A DNA stretch of 64,000 bases from Bathynomus jamesi (GCA_023014485.1 JAJOZX010009446.1:90001-154000), one strand, 5' to 3'; positions 22,187-35,100 are shown, numbered from the stretch's first letter. A program made the numbers and translations. Notes: a model not told the origin generated them from the letters alone.

Positions 22187-22468
22187 ATGTATCGACGTGG
22201 TCGTTTTCGTCAACATTTTCGTCGAAGGAAATATGGTCGTCAACCTCATCGTAGGAATGTCAGAATGTTAAGAGGAATATGTTTACAGCTTTAATGAAAT
22301 TTGTTTACTTCAATAAAAATACTTTGGGTGTAAATACAGATGGAATTTATACTTTGTCTTTGGATCTCTTAAGTACTGAAGCTAAAGATACTATTTTAAA
22401 TTTCAATTATTATCAGGTTACTGGTGTATCTTTTCAATGTATACCACAAATGAATATGTCTGGTTATG
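22187..22468 (+). pseudogene. Truncated duplicate of the capsid-like gene
   Basis: The ATG and basic N-terminal tail are present, with Tyr instead of Cys at residue 2. A 4-bp deletion after ~30 codons shifts the frame, and the coding region is cut at 22468 by LINE-A sequence. It cannot make a capsid. Confidence 0.8.
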
Positions 22469-25261
22469 AACTGATTAAACAGTTTTGGTCCTCTCACTAC
22501 AAAACTATTTCCTTTCAGGATAAAGGATGTTCCCTGTCTCGCCTTCAATTTCGGAATACGACACAGTCTACCGCTTCTACTTTCCACCGTTGTTTGGGGA
22601 ATTATAGGATTCAGAGTAAGATTAGGGACTAGTTTCTCCATTATTTTCCAAGTGTAAATAAAGGTGTATCTCTCTCTTCTCCTTTCCAGTGAATATAGGT
22701 CTAATTCTCGTAACCTTTCCCAGTAATTTAGTTCTTTGCACCCATTAATCTTGACTGTGAAGCTTCTTTGGATCCCCTCCAACAGTCTAATGTCTTCTTT
22801 TTTATATGGGGATGTTAGGACCGAGCAGTATGCCAATTTTGAATTTTGGTATTATCAGGGTTTTCAGTAGAGGAATCACTACATTCCTATCCCTTAGTTT
22901 AAAGGTTCTCAATATCTGACCCGTTATTCTCTTTGCTCTGTTTACTGCTATCTTATTTTGTGTTTCAATTTTCGCATCATCGGTCATTACAACCCCTAAA
23001 TCTTTTGCTCTGGAATTTCTCTGAATTTCCTGTCCATTTTGGTTATAATATTCCATGGATTTTAGGTTTTATTTTTTTCCGTACCGTAATAGCTGAAATT
23101 TCTCGGTGTTAAACTTCATATTGTTGTCTTCCGTCCACTTGTAGATTCTGTTTATGTCGGTTTGTAGAGATCCTATGTCTTCTTGGTTTCTTATTTTTCT
23201 ACTGATCTTTGTGTCATCCGCAAAGGATGTTACTGTGCTGTCTCTGGTAACATCCTCATCTATGTCAGTTAGCAAGATTATGAAGAGTAGTGGAGCTAAT
23301 ACTGTTCCTTCTGGTACCGAGCTGAGGACCTCTGATTCTGATGAAGATACTCCTTGTACTGTAACGACTTGCCGCCGGTCACTAAGGAAATTATATATCT
23401 ATTTCCCTACTTTTCCTGTTATTCCCATATATTTCAGTTTATGCATTATGATTCCGTGGTCACACTTGTCGAACGCTTTAGCAAAGTCTGTGTATAGTAC
23501 ATCATAGTTTTCATTACTTTTAAGTGAATCAATAATATTGTTGTATTGTTCCATTAGTTGTGATAGGCATGATCTGCCTGACCGAAACCCGTGTTGGTTA
23601 TTGTTGAATTTTTTCTGAGTTTCCAAAAAGTCATAGATTTTCTAACTATTCTTTCAAATGTTTTAGTGAGATGGGTGGGATGTAAGCGATACTAGCCTAT
23701 AGTTTTTGGCCTCGGATCTATCTCCTCCTTTATATATTCGGACTATGTTCGCGCTTTTCAGGATGCCCGGTATTTTTCCCGTGTCTAGTGATCGTCTCCA
23801 TATCCAGTATAGGGGCTCAGCGATTGCATTCTTGCAGTTTTTGATCAGTGTGGCATTCCATTTATCTGGTCCTGCCGCTGAGTGTGTTTTTAGTTTCCCT
23901 ATGGCTTGTGTAATATCATCCGTCGTAAAGTCGAAATCCGTTATACTTTCCTCTTGTGGTACTGAGCTCTTAATATTTCAGATACTTCTGTTAGATCATC
24001 AGATAAATCACTGTTCTCATCTTTTAAAGGTCCGATAGTCGCATGGTTTTTCGACTTTCTTTTTGCGAAATTATAGAAGTACTTTGAGTTAGCCTTTATC
24101 GCTTCTATAGCGTCATCTTCTTTTTCTGTATGCTTCTCGATTAGTTCCTTTATGACGACATCGATACTTTGTAGTTTATCATTTAATATTTTTCTGATGT
24201 TGTTATCTTTACAATTACTTAATTTTGAATTCACTCTTTTTCTCTTTCGGAACAATGCCCTCTTTTGTCTTTTGAACCTGCTTCTCTTTCCTCTTTGTTG
24301 TATCTTTGGGACATGTTTTTCCACAATTTCTAACGTCTTCTCCTCTAACGTCATTAGCATCTCCTCCGTTGTCTTGGCCTCGAAAATGGTTTTCCAATCT
24401 ATTACTTCCATGATGGATGTCACATCTTCCCAGTTTATAGCTTTGGAGTGAAAATTAAAATTTTCGAATTTGCTTCCTTCTGTTGTGCATGTTCTTTCCT
24501 TTCCTGTTGCCTTTGTATTAGTTATTATTTCAATGGTGTTGTGGTCCGATATCATAGTTGGGGATATTTCTACATTATTAATTAGATTACTGTTGTTTGT
24601 GAATACCAAATCTAGGCAGTTGTTTTTTCTTGTGTTTTCTGTTATTTCTTGCGTTAACATAAATTCATCAGCTAAAGCTAGTAGCATTTTTACCTGCTCC
24701 TGGCCCCCCTTGTCCTGGTGTATACATATATTTTTTCCTATCCTTTTATATTTCATGAATGGGAAATTAAAATCACCAGAGAGAAAAATATTTGGGGTTG
24801 GAGAGTGTAGATCTTTTACCAAGTTTCTTACTTCTGTAATGGAATCTGAAAATTTTGAGGTTGGCGTGTTTGGGGGGTCTGTACATTACAATTAGTACCA
24901 TATTTAATTTTTCAATTTTTACTGCTACACATTCTACGTAGTTGTTTGAGGTACTTATAGCCATTTCTGCTATGTGCCTTTCGCGTGTGTAAATAGCACA
25001 TCCTCCTTTATGTCTCACTGTTCTGTCGGCTGGGAGGATGTTATAGTTGTCAATTTGTATTTCTTTTTTGTCACTACAGGACTCACAATTTTCACAGTTC
25101 GCCTGGCAGTCCTTTAGATGAGTTTCCGTGAGGCATGCAAAGTCTGCTCCGGCTTCTTGCACGAGTCCTTTCAGGTATACAACTTTGTTCGTGGAATCGT
25201 TTGATTTAAGGCCCTGTATGTTGGCTAGGATTAACTTATTTTTTCTCTTTCTTTTTCGCAT
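22469..25261 (-). pseudogene. LINE-A ORF2, frameshifted copy
   Basis: The endonuclease (LILANIQGLKSN, LTETHLKDC, GGCAIYTRERH) lies at 25261-24773, and GDFNFPFMKYKRIGK to FAKRKSKNHATIGPL at 24822-23941. The reverse transcriptase shows FRSGRSCLSQL and LYTDFAKAFDKCDHGI (~23580-23460) and SFADDTKISRKI (~23220). The C-terminal tail ends at GPKLFNQ. A deletion near 23965 removes the segment after SEILRAQY, and several frameshifts occur. Inactive. Confidence 0.8.
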
Positions 25262-26340
25262 ACAGGTGGTTCCAATTTGTTTTCCAATGGGGGTGCCGGT
25301 TTCGTTGCCTTGTGGTCCTCCGAGAATTTACCTCTTTTTATCTTTGTCGGTACCTGTTGTCCCGATAACGCATGAAGTGCCTTTGTTCGTACCTTCTGTT
25401 CGGCTCTCGGATTCCTATATTTATATTTGTCAGCTGGTTTTTTAATTGCTGGAGAGTATTTAGCAGCTGAAATGTGTTGGCTGCGTCTAAAAAATTGGCG
25501 CTCTTCTTTGATGTTCGTTTTTTCTGTTCCCTCGTTGCGTTCCTTTGAGGGTGGTGGTATCGGCATTTTTTTCGTATTTGCAACTCCCATATCTTTCATA
25601 AGTGTTGCAGACCGTAAGATGGTGGAACACGCATTTCTTATCAAATTTGCAGTATCCACTTGTGTAATGCGTTTTGCATAATGTGGAATGAGCATATATG
25701 CATTGCCCATCCCGATATCTGCAGTTTCCTTTCACGTAGTATTTACATACGATATTTTCTACGCGTCTGCTTTCTTTCTTATTATTCTTAATTTCGGCAT
25801 TATCATTATTTTTCTTTGGCTGTTTATTTTCTACGTTTTTAGTTATCTTTTTATCATTTCGCTCATTGGACCGTTTGTCTACTTCTCAACTTTTACTTAT
25901 TTCTTTCCTTTCATCTATGTCTTCCTTCCGTATTATATTGTTTGTGTCGTTATTTGTTATTAAATTGTTGTTCGTTATTATGCTGTTATTCGTTATTTCG
26001 TCTTCTCTCTCATCGACCCGGATTTTCGTTGTGACCATTCCGGACCCATGTGTCCCCATTATATCATTCTTTTTTGTAACTTTCGAGTCTGCTATCTCCA
26101 TTTCTTTAAAGACCGCGAAAGAATTTACGGTCTGTGTACATGAGCCACATAGAAATTTGATCCCCACGACGTGTTTCACGTTCGAGACAAGAGTTATTCC
26201 CCTATCATTCCAATTCATGCAGTTAAAGTCGTTTAGTCGTTGGCAGAAATCACATCTAATCGCTAAGTTTTCCTTTGTTACTAGATTGCACAAATTACAG
26301 ATTAAGTGAGAATTTGGACCTTGGACCCATATCCATGCTA
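22469..26340 (-). mobile_element. LINE-A copy 2, longest 5' end, 3' tail missing
   Basis: Closely similar to copy 1 but extends farther 5', to about 26340. At the 3' side the match stops at the position equivalent to ~15540 in copy 1, so about 200 bp of tail is absent. A standard LINE insertion keeps its 3' end, so this junction with the viral unit reflects a later deletion or recombination. Confidence 0.85.
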
Positions 26341-26341
26341 T
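25338..26341 (-). pseudogene. LINE-A ORF1 with PHD-like finger plus CCCH fingers
   Basis: The most 5' part reads ICNLCNLVTKENLAIRCDFC, then a Cys at FNCMNW and a final CGSC. This C-x2-C...C-x2-C...C...C-x2-C spacing resembles the PHD-type fingers of some LINE ORF1 proteins, although the usual His is not evident. An Asn-rich linker follows, then a TGA near 25886 (Ser-Gly-Lys in copy 1), then the CCCH fingers. A one-to-two-base change in an A run shifts the frame after the third finger's SCKYEK. The start codon is uncertain because the frame stays open above the Met at 26293. Confidence 0.75.
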
Positions 26342-27395
26342 TCCTTAATTAGCGTAAAAAGAAATACCTACACAAATTCTTTATTTATTTATTTTTATTT
26401 CTGTTTCTTTCCTTTCGATGGTCGAGGGTATTTCGAGGGTTTTCTGACTTTGCGTTTTATGACCTTTTTCCTGCTTTGTTTCAAACTTTCTCGAATGCCA
26501 ACCGTATTTCGTTTTGAATATATACGTTAAAATTGGTGATAAATTATATAAACTGTATTGCACTTTCTTAATTTTAATGAATTTCACTTTATAATTTATA
26601 TGCACGGTTTCACTGATACTTTACACACTTTCGGGTGCAAACAGAATAAACCGCCGAGTAGATTATCCCCTTCTAATTTGGGTGTTAAATAGAGAGATTG
26701 ACGATTAGTTTGGTTAAATCCTAATATTTTCGTTAGTTTTAACGTTTTATTTTATTAGGTATACGCGGACAAAGTTGGGGAACGCAAACTGCACTAGGAT
26801 ATACGTGGACAAAGTTGGTGAACACAAACTACACTCAGATAATGTAGGGGAACGTAAACTACACTAACTATACTTGCTCCATTTTTTTATTGTTTTGTGA
26901 AAACAGGGAGCAACTGTTATAGAATATAAAATGGTAAATTAAAGTCTTTTGCACGTATGAGAGATTAGAAGGCTACAGATTTGGAATATCATAATGCCCT
27001 TCAAGCATGCATTAACATTCGAATTTAGACAAAGAAGCGTGATTAGATTATACAAATGTCCATGCAAAAGAAAAGCGTACTTTCCAAGCCTCTTCAACTT
27101 TTTGAGCACCAAAGCTAATTTACCTATGTCAGTTCGCTAACTAAACACATTTCATTGGAATGTCTTCAAAAACTCGCTCTCAAATTTTATCGTCAAGCGT
27201 CTAAAACTTTTAAGGCACAACATGAAAATATAAGAAATTCGTGCACAAAAAAAATTATTTAATCTTTTTGTACGCGACAATAATTAGATTTTAGCACGAT
27301 CTACCTCAACGCAATTTATACTGGAATATTTATTTCTTTTTCAAAATTAATTAATTCACTCTCGCAACCTATTATCTCATCTCGACCTTCACATT
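26342..27395. other. Intergenic, with a short tandem repeat at 26755-26870
   Basis: Three imperfect ~45-bp units around ATACGYGGACAAAGTTGGKGAAC and CAAACTACACTMAGATA. No gene otherwise. Confidence 0.5.
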
Positions 27396-28571
27396 AGTGG
27401 TGTACCGATTAATCATCATCAACACCGGCAGAATCGGTCATTATTTTTGCATCGGCATAGCCATCGGCATCGGCCAAATTTAGCCGATTCTCTCACAAAT
27501 TCTTTGAAATTTTAAAATTTTAATTATAAAACAAAATCTATATTTATAGAAAATGGAACAGGCAAAAAACGCTAATTAGGATAATTTATACTCATTTCAA
27601 AGTGTAATTATATAAAGATATTTCATATTCACGAAAAAGGCAAAGTTTAATAAGTTAAGTTGCCCATAAATTTACATTTTCTCTAACTTGCTGATCTCTA
27701 AATATTATAAACTATTGTAATCTCTTACTCTGTATTAATAACAATTCTCTATTAAGTTTTAATTTATAATTTATATATTAACCATCTTATTACGTTGACT
27801 TTAAGTATTTGAATAAATTTATAAACCCAAATTATATATCCATTTTTATTCAAATTGGTCACAAAGGACTTGAAATTCTAATGAAAAATTTTTTGTTAAC
27901 ATTGTTGAAGGAAATACCTTCAACATTACTTTAAATATTGGTATTCAATTTATGAAACTAAAATAAAATTATTTTATCATTTTACTGAGTAACAAAACTT
28001 TTTAACATAATTTAGCTACGGTATATGAGTGTAAATATGAATAATTCTAAAATTCAAACTCGTGTGACACTCTAACTCTATGTATATAAAATGCAAGTTC
28101 GGGAAAATAAATAAACTTTTAATTTTCCTTCTATTTTATTTTTGCGAAGTAAATGATGAATTATTTATTTTTTTAAATTACCTAATCATTTTTTTAGATT
28201 AAATTTAATCACGTAATCGTGTTAAATTCTGCAATGTTCATATTTTTCATACAGTTTTTCTTAGTTGTAAAAGCTGAAGTAATATCTTGCCAAAACTCTA
28301 AATTAACACTTAATTTTAAATTTTAAGTGTTTAATTTTGGCTCATATGCATGTTTAATTTTAATTCATAATAAAATGCATATTTCAATTTCTAATTTTTA
28401 GTTAACTCGGCAAATCATAATAACATCAGATCTGTCAATATACTGTTTAAGAGAAAAATGTACCTTCATCTTCAAATATCTTGCTTATCTGTCAATATGC
28501 TGTTACAGAAAAAATTTAACTTTATCTTCAAATATTTTGCAAAAGAATTCAGCCTATTAAAAATTAAAAAA

Positions 28572-28830
28572 AGTCTCGGTGGTGAAGTGATTAGCGTCCC
28601 TGACTACGAATCCATCAGCCCCGAGATCGAAACCCGGTGACGGCATACGACGCGCAGCAAAACCCAGCTGTTCATATTTCCACACAAAAATAAGAAATTG
28701 GTTGGTTGCGTGGTTCGGGTTGCACGTTAAACTATAGGTTTAAGGTGGAGTGACAAGCTTGACCTTCGTCAGAATGAATAATTCGGGCGGAAGCAAATAC
28801 CAAAACCGAAACCAACATTAAATAATAATG
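28572..28830 (+). mobile_element. tRNA-derived SINE, copy 1
   Basis: Starts GTCTCGGTGGTGAAGTGATTAGCG (A-box-like), then GATCGAAACCCGG (B-box-like), a middle part, GGTTCGGGTT, and a body with AAGGTGGAGTGACAAGCTTGACC and GAATGAATAATTCGGGCGGAAGC. The same body is at 45893-46155. A-rich and AAT-rich tail. Confidence 0.75.
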
Positions 28831-29890
28831 ATGTCACCAAATTAATTCGTATATAAACTCTTGTAATCTTTCAAATTATTATTCTCCTCTGACCTAGATG
28901 CTGAATCATTATCTGTAATATTTTAGAAGCAGTAAAATACAATAAGATAATAACTTTGTCGTCTAATTTGAGCCCTGCCTTCTCCAGAGAACTTAGTTTT
29001 AAAATAGAATAAATAATTTCTCCGATACGCTACAAGAAGAATCGGGGAACCGTCAGATAATTTAGTAAGTTTTCAGAAATCATCCGATCCGCTACAAGAA
29101 GAAATCGGAGTATAGTATCAAAGAACTATTTCGAGTACCTAAATGGTATCAGCTACCCCACACTGAGAAATCCGTTGCTGTCACCTAATTAGAACCCCCG
29201 TTAACCTCGAACCACCCAATACCATAGACGGAGTATTAACAACCGGTGACCTTGCCAGGATTCTTCCAGTCTTCTAGACCCTGGAACTAGAGCCGACGTT
29301 CAACTAATTGTAGATACATCAGTTCACCGGCGTGTTACGACTTCTAGTTTTTTACGTCCATTATTTGACCTCCGTGTCGTCACGACGTCCAAGTTCTTCA
29401 CGCTCATTCTTCGTCCAGGAACAAGTGGCCAGGAAGACAGGTCTTCAAGACACATCGTCAAGACACGTCTTCAGGGATCTTACCGTAGTAATCTTGATAA
29501 GTACAGACCGTTTTTCAAATTAATTACTAAACATTTGATAAGCCAGCATATTTAATAGTTAAAAAATAGTATCAAGTCAGAATTAACACAAAATACAGTG
29601 AACACTCCATACACCGGTAATACACTTTTTATTGAAACCGATTTATTTCCGTTATTATACTGTATTTAGCATAGAATAATTTTAATTAATGTGCCATTTA
29701 TAATATTATCGTACATTCGCGTACATTCGAGTGTTTTTGTTCAAATTTTTCTTTTTATATTTTTACGTTTACATTTTATTTAAATTGTGTTTTAGTTAGA
29801 CAATTTGTTGAGTATTTATTTGTGTATTTCTTAGATAGGTTAGTTAGGAAAGCCACTCAAGTGATCATTCCATCGTAGATTCAGATCAAC

Positions 29891-30370
29891 ATGAGTCAAA
29901 CAGCTCCCCCAGCATACATTAATTTAGGTAGACTTGTAAACCTTCCCCATACCGTACTAATTTTTAAGTTTTTGAGGGAACCATCGACAATAACTTCGTT
30001 GAACCGGACGTAAGACCTTGGATTGAGTCTCTGGAACAGCATTTCTTGCGCGAAAACATTACAGACGCTGACATAAAAAATAGGGAAGCTAAAAGGTTTA
30101 TTGACCATACAGAGGGGATCGCCCATGATACAGTTACATATGTCCCATCTATTAGCTAAGCTACGACTTGAGACAATTTTATTAGATACTTACTAGAATT
30201 TTACAAGGAAATAACATTCGCACAACCTTTGGCCACATTAGAAGCTGTCTTCCAAGCCAAATGCGAAAGAGAAGAACACGAAGATTTAAATAATTTTATT
30301 GCATCAACACATATTGTACAATCTAAGGAGACGCTTTCCGAGCCGTAGAAAACGCATTCCACATTACATT
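29891..30370 (+). pseudogene. Retrotransposon gag-like remnant
   Basis: ATG at 29891 (MSQTAPPAYINLGRLVNLP), then a frameshift. The next frame has VEPDVRPWIESLEQHFLREN, ADIKNREAKRFIDHTEG and, after a stop, FIRYLLEFYKEITFAQP. The pattern of an acidic 'W-I-E-S-L-E' start followed by Trp/Phe-rich helices is like gag capsids of LTR retrotransposons (Ty3/gypsy type). No protease or reverse transcriptase follows. 28831-29890 may include LTR or leader sequence, but no paired LTR is visible. Confidence 0.5.
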
Positions 30371-30606
30371 CATGAGTAACATGAGTAACATAGTAAAAAG
30401 TATGGTAAGGAAAAGCATTTTAACACATTTTAAGTTTAAAAATATGAAAATTGAAGGTTTCACATTAGATTAATAAAATTTATTTTTTTAAATATAGAAG
30501 AGAAGAATCGGCATCGGTATCGGCATTGGTATCGGCATCGGCTAAATTCGCATGCTTAAAATATAAAGCAGTCATTATTTCCAAATATAAAATGACCATT
30601 ATTTGA

Positions 30607-30611
30607 CATTA

Positions 30612-30647
<36 letters not shown>

Positions 30648-30660
30648 TAATAATAATAAT
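30607..30660. repeat. (ATA)n microsatellite
   Basis: Trinucleotide ATA/AAT run near the right end of the hAT-like element. Confidence 0.9.
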
Positions 30661-31029
30661 AAAATTAAATATCGGCACCACATAATCATCACCCTTATTA
30701 AATGTTTAAGAAAGATTTCTATTGTTATTTACAAATTTACAACCTTCCCTCCTTTACGACCCTATTTGGGCCACAAATCCACCTCGTCCCACACAGTAAA
30801 AAACGAATATACTCAGAAAGGAGTGGGAATCTATCACTAATTTACGTAAACGATAACAAAAGTGACCCTGAAATACATATTCATCGAAATTTATATTTAT
30901 TATGCATTAAATTGATATAATGATTAAATAATCCATCCGCTTCTTTACAATTCACTCCCACTTCACAAACGACATAATATATACACACACCTCGTTAACC
31001 TCGTTGATGTTCCGTGTGTTGGTCTCTCT

Positions 31030-31565
31030 TTATACGAAGGTCAAGTTGGTAGCCCCGCCTCTAGGCCTGGCTTGTGGAGGAGCGAGTTGCTTTCTTGCCC
31101 TCCTCACCACACATAGCCAGGTACACCCGGCTCATCTTGTACCGTCCTGAGCCAGGCATTTAGTCTTCTCTTGAAGACTTCAACTTTGACCCCTGTAACG
31201 TTTCTGAGGTCCTTTGGAAGCTGGTTAAAAAGTCTTAGCCCCCTGACAACCAAGCTATTTTCCTTCAGTGTTGAAGAGGTCACTTGCCGGGCCTTTAATT
31301 TGGGAACACTACATATTCTGCCTTTCCTATTTTCCAGCGTTGTTTGAATGGTAATTGGGTTTAGTTTGAGGTTTGGTACCAGTTTTTCGATCATTTTCCA
31401 TATGTAGATTATGGTGTCTCTCTCTCTCTCTTCTTCTTTCCAGGGAGTACAGATCTAGTTTACGTAGTCTTTCCCAGAAGTTGAGTTCTTTGCGGTCATC
31501 AATCTTTGCTGTGAAATGTTTCTGAGTTTCTTCTAGTCTATTAGTTTCTTCCTTTTTATATGGGG
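31030..31565 (-). pseudogene. LINE-A related tail (copy 3), 5'-truncated
   Basis: SPYKKEETNRLEETQKHFTA, FWERLRKLDLYSLERRRE, and after a frameshift MIEKLVPNLKLNPI through DEPGVPGYVW match the LINE-A C-terminus with more divergence than copies 1 and 2, so it may be a subfamily. The 5' edge is a microsatellite. Confidence 0.8.
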
Positions 31566-31590
31566 ATATATATATATATATATATGTGTG

Positions 31591-31632
<42 letters not shown>
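31566..31632. repeat. (TA)n-(TG)n-(CA)n microsatellite
   Basis: Borders the truncated LINE-A copy 3. 31633-32095 holds no gene, only a short repeat of ACACTATATCCGT. Confidence 0.9.
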
Positions 31633-31635
<3 letters not shown>

Positions 31636-32125
31636 GAAGACGGTTATAGTGTCTCATCCGGTTCCAGGCCATGAAGACACTATATCCGTCAGGACACTAT
31701 ATCCGTAGGATGGCTTTTGTCTCAGAGAAAGTTATGAAAAAGAAATTTTAAAACAGTTTTGAAAATGAAAATGGAAAGTTTTGTTGGCAGACTATAGTCC
31801 ATATGACAAATATTATGAATACAATGACAGTTCACATACTAAGGATAGAAATATATACAATTGATTAGAAATAATACTGTAATGTTGAAATTCTGTGGAG
31901 CTACAGAGAGACGTTTTCGTACCAAAAATTCCAAAACTTAGAGGATAAATGGCAGGACTCATGGATAGCTTGGATGATCGGGTTGGTTGATTTTTTTAAT
32001 TCCTTGCATTAGACTGTATGGAGCACGTCTTGTTACCTCTGTGAAGCTCGGGACATTGCGAATAGCAAACATTTGCAAAGCTGAGCATCTCGGGATAATT
32101 TATGTAAGAGTCTAAAAGACCTTTT

Positions 32126-35100
32126 CTACAGCAAATTTAGGGTTCTGCCAGAACTTTTTTTATAATTCACCAGAGTTGCTTCGTATATATTACTGCAGAA
32201 AGTACGAAAGAGAGTGTCTTTTGCTTCACTTGTACAGAATCGAAAGTTCCTTATGGTCATATTCGCTTCAGCACACAGGCTTCGAGATTGTTTTCTTATA
32301 TCCGAGTCATTACTCAAGCAGCTGGTAATAGTTTGACCCAAATACTTAAACTCTTGTACTTCCTTAATTACTTCACCATTCATTTTAAACCTTATATCAG
32401 CTGGCTGATTACAGCTTTTAAGATGAAATTGCATAACCTTAGTTTATGTAACGTTAAAAAGAATATCATGTTTCTGCGATTACACTTCGCAGACTTTTAG
32501 TAGCCAATCCAGACCTTTAACAGAGGGACTTATTAACACCATATCATCGGCATAAACTATGTTATTTATCCTTGTGTTATCTATACATCCCACTGTTGCC
32601 TCATTAAGTGAAGCAAATAATCCGTCAATATACACATTAAACAGCATAGGGGAGAGCAAGGAGCCTTGTTTCACCCCAGAAGAGGAGCCAAAACACTCGG
32701 ATCGTACATTGCCACACCTAACAGCGAAAGATTGGTGGGAATACCAAAATTTCAATACATTTAATATGTACATGGGAACCTTCCTGTCTTCTAGTTTTTC
32801 AAATGAAATATTGTGGTTCACTCTATCATATGCCTTACTTATATCTAGGAAACAGCTATAAATAGCTGAATTACTGTCAATGTATTTATATATTGTTTCT
32901 TTAAGTACATACATACACAGGTCAGTTGAGTGGGACCTTTTAAAATTAAATTGATTAGGAGATGTCCACAGGTAATCATTTAATCGGAGTAACAAGAGTT
33001 TTTCTAGTAGTTTCGAGAAGCAGGAAGCAACAGCAATAGCCTGTAATTATTGCTGGAATATCTCCACACTTATTATTGACCAGGGGCAAGATATATACCC
33101 TCATGAACTCTGCAGGGACAGAGTTATGAGCAAGCATGGCTGATAAGAGCAATGCTATATGCAGACATACTCCGTCATTGGCATATTTTAGATGCTCATT
33201 CGATAAGTCATCTAACCCTGACGCAGAACCAGTCTTTAACTCTTTAATTAACCTCTTTACTTCAGAAATTGATGTTCAGGTATTTTCCCTTGTCCCTCCC
33301 GCAGTCGTTTCGCTGCAATCTATCTTAAGATTATCTCTACTCACACTGTTAAGAATGTTAAAGTAGTGGTTTTTCCACAGTTTTACAATTTCATCCTCCC
33401 CCGCCACCCCATCGATTGTCAGAGGGAGGACATTTTTGACACCCGTTTGATTCTTAACAAATTTCAAAAATTTGTTGTTATCGTTATTTATGCGAGCTTC
33501 ACAGGCTTTTGATGCTCGAATAGACTCTTCTTCCTGTTTACATTGCCTTCTGGCCGCCTTATACTGACCCCTACTTCTACATATTCATGTATACTGGTCC
33601 TAATCTGAATCTACCATGAAAGTACCACAAATCATAGGCGTCTTTCGATTCCCTCTTCAGGGGGGAAATAAGATCATTCCATCCAGGAATAATCTTAGTA
33701 TGATAGTTGTAAGATTTAATCAGGGGGCTTCCTGTTTCTCTTAACAGGGATACAATCTTACTATAGTACCTATCTATGGGTTTACAGTAAGAATCATTTG
33801 AGTAAGGATTACTACAGGCAAGATGCAAAATTTCTAAATTATTAAAGAGGTGACTTGTTCTGTCTTTGTATTCTATTCTCTGTTGCATATTAACATTAGA
33901 CCAATCGACGCTATTATTCTTACCTATTGAGTTCTTGTTAAGTCGTGCTGTGCATAAATTGGTAAAGTTAATTAATATTTATAATCGTATATGATCAGAA
34001 ACAAGGAAATCATGCAGAATATGAACTCTAACAATTCGATCCTTTAGATTATTACTAGTGAGACAATGATCAATCCACCTGGTGGTAACACTTACATCAC
34101 GAACATATGTAAAATTACCACTGGTTATCCCTAATACATCTACATCACCTATACTTAAATTGGCCGACTCGCATATGTTACCCAATTCTACAAAGAATTT
34201 CGAGTTCACATGCACGTTAAGTACATAGATACACAGGTCAGTTGAGTGGGACCTTTTAAAACTAAATTGATTAGATGTCCACAGGTAATCATTTACTCGG
34301 AGTAACAAGAGTTTTTGTAGTAGTTTCGAGAAGCAGGAAGCGACAGCAATAGGCCTGTAATTATTGCTGGACAGAATGTCTCCACACTTATTTTTGACCA
34401 GGGGCAAGATATATACCCTCATGAACTCTGCAGGGATAGAGTTATGAGCAAGCATGGCTGATAAGAGCAATGATATATGCAGACATACTACGTCATTGGC
34501 ATATTTTAGATGCTCATTCGATAAGTCATCTAACCCTGACGCAGAACCAGTCTTTAACTCTTTAATTAACCTCTTTACTTCAAAAATTGTTATTCAGGTA
34601 TTTTCCCTTGTCCCTCCGGCAGTCGTTTCGCTGCAATCTATCTTAAGATTATCTCTACTCACACTGTTAAGAATGTTAAAGTAGTGGTTTTTCCACAGCT
34701 TTACAATTTCATCCTCCCCCGCCACCCCATCGATTGTCAGAGGGAGGAAATTTTTGACACCCGTTTGATTCTTAACAAATTTCCAAAATTTGTTGTTATC
34801 GTTATTTATGCGAGCTTCACAGGCTTTTGATGCTCGAATAGACTCTTCTTCCTGTTTTCATCGCCTGATGGCCGCCTTATACTGACCCCTACTTCTACAC
34901 ATATTCATGTATACTGGTCCTAATCTGGATCTACCATGAAAGTACCACAAATCATAGGCGTCTTTCGATTCCCTCTTCAGCGGGGTAATAAGATCATTCC
35001 ATCCAGGAATAATCTTAGTATCATAGTTGTAAGATTTAATCAGGGGGCTTCCTGTTTCTCTTAACAGGGATACAATTAATACAGGGAAGATGCAAAATTT

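Larger units (their letters stand above)
21804..22468. repeat. Tandem unit 2, truncated at 22468
   Basis: Repeats 20227-20891 with scattered substitutions and a 4-bp deletion, then stops where LINE-A copy 2 begins. Confidence 0.85.
27396..30684. mobile_element. hAT-like element with ATCGGC-rich ends, carrying nested repeats
   Basis: The left end AGTGGTGTACCGATTAATC (27396) and right end (inverse TGTGGTGCCGATATT, 30684) are similar but not identical. Both ends carry clusters of ATCGGCATCGG, inversely oriented (27415-27490 and 30508-30550). No transposase was recognised inside. It holds a SINE (28572-28830), a gag-like remnant (29891-30370) and an (ATA)n tract. No clear 8-bp duplication was found. 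Confidence 0.5.

Noticed and set aside
27396..30684. Complete LTR retrotransposon around the gag-like remnant
   Set aside because: No paired long direct repeats, protease or reverse transcriptase could be seen.
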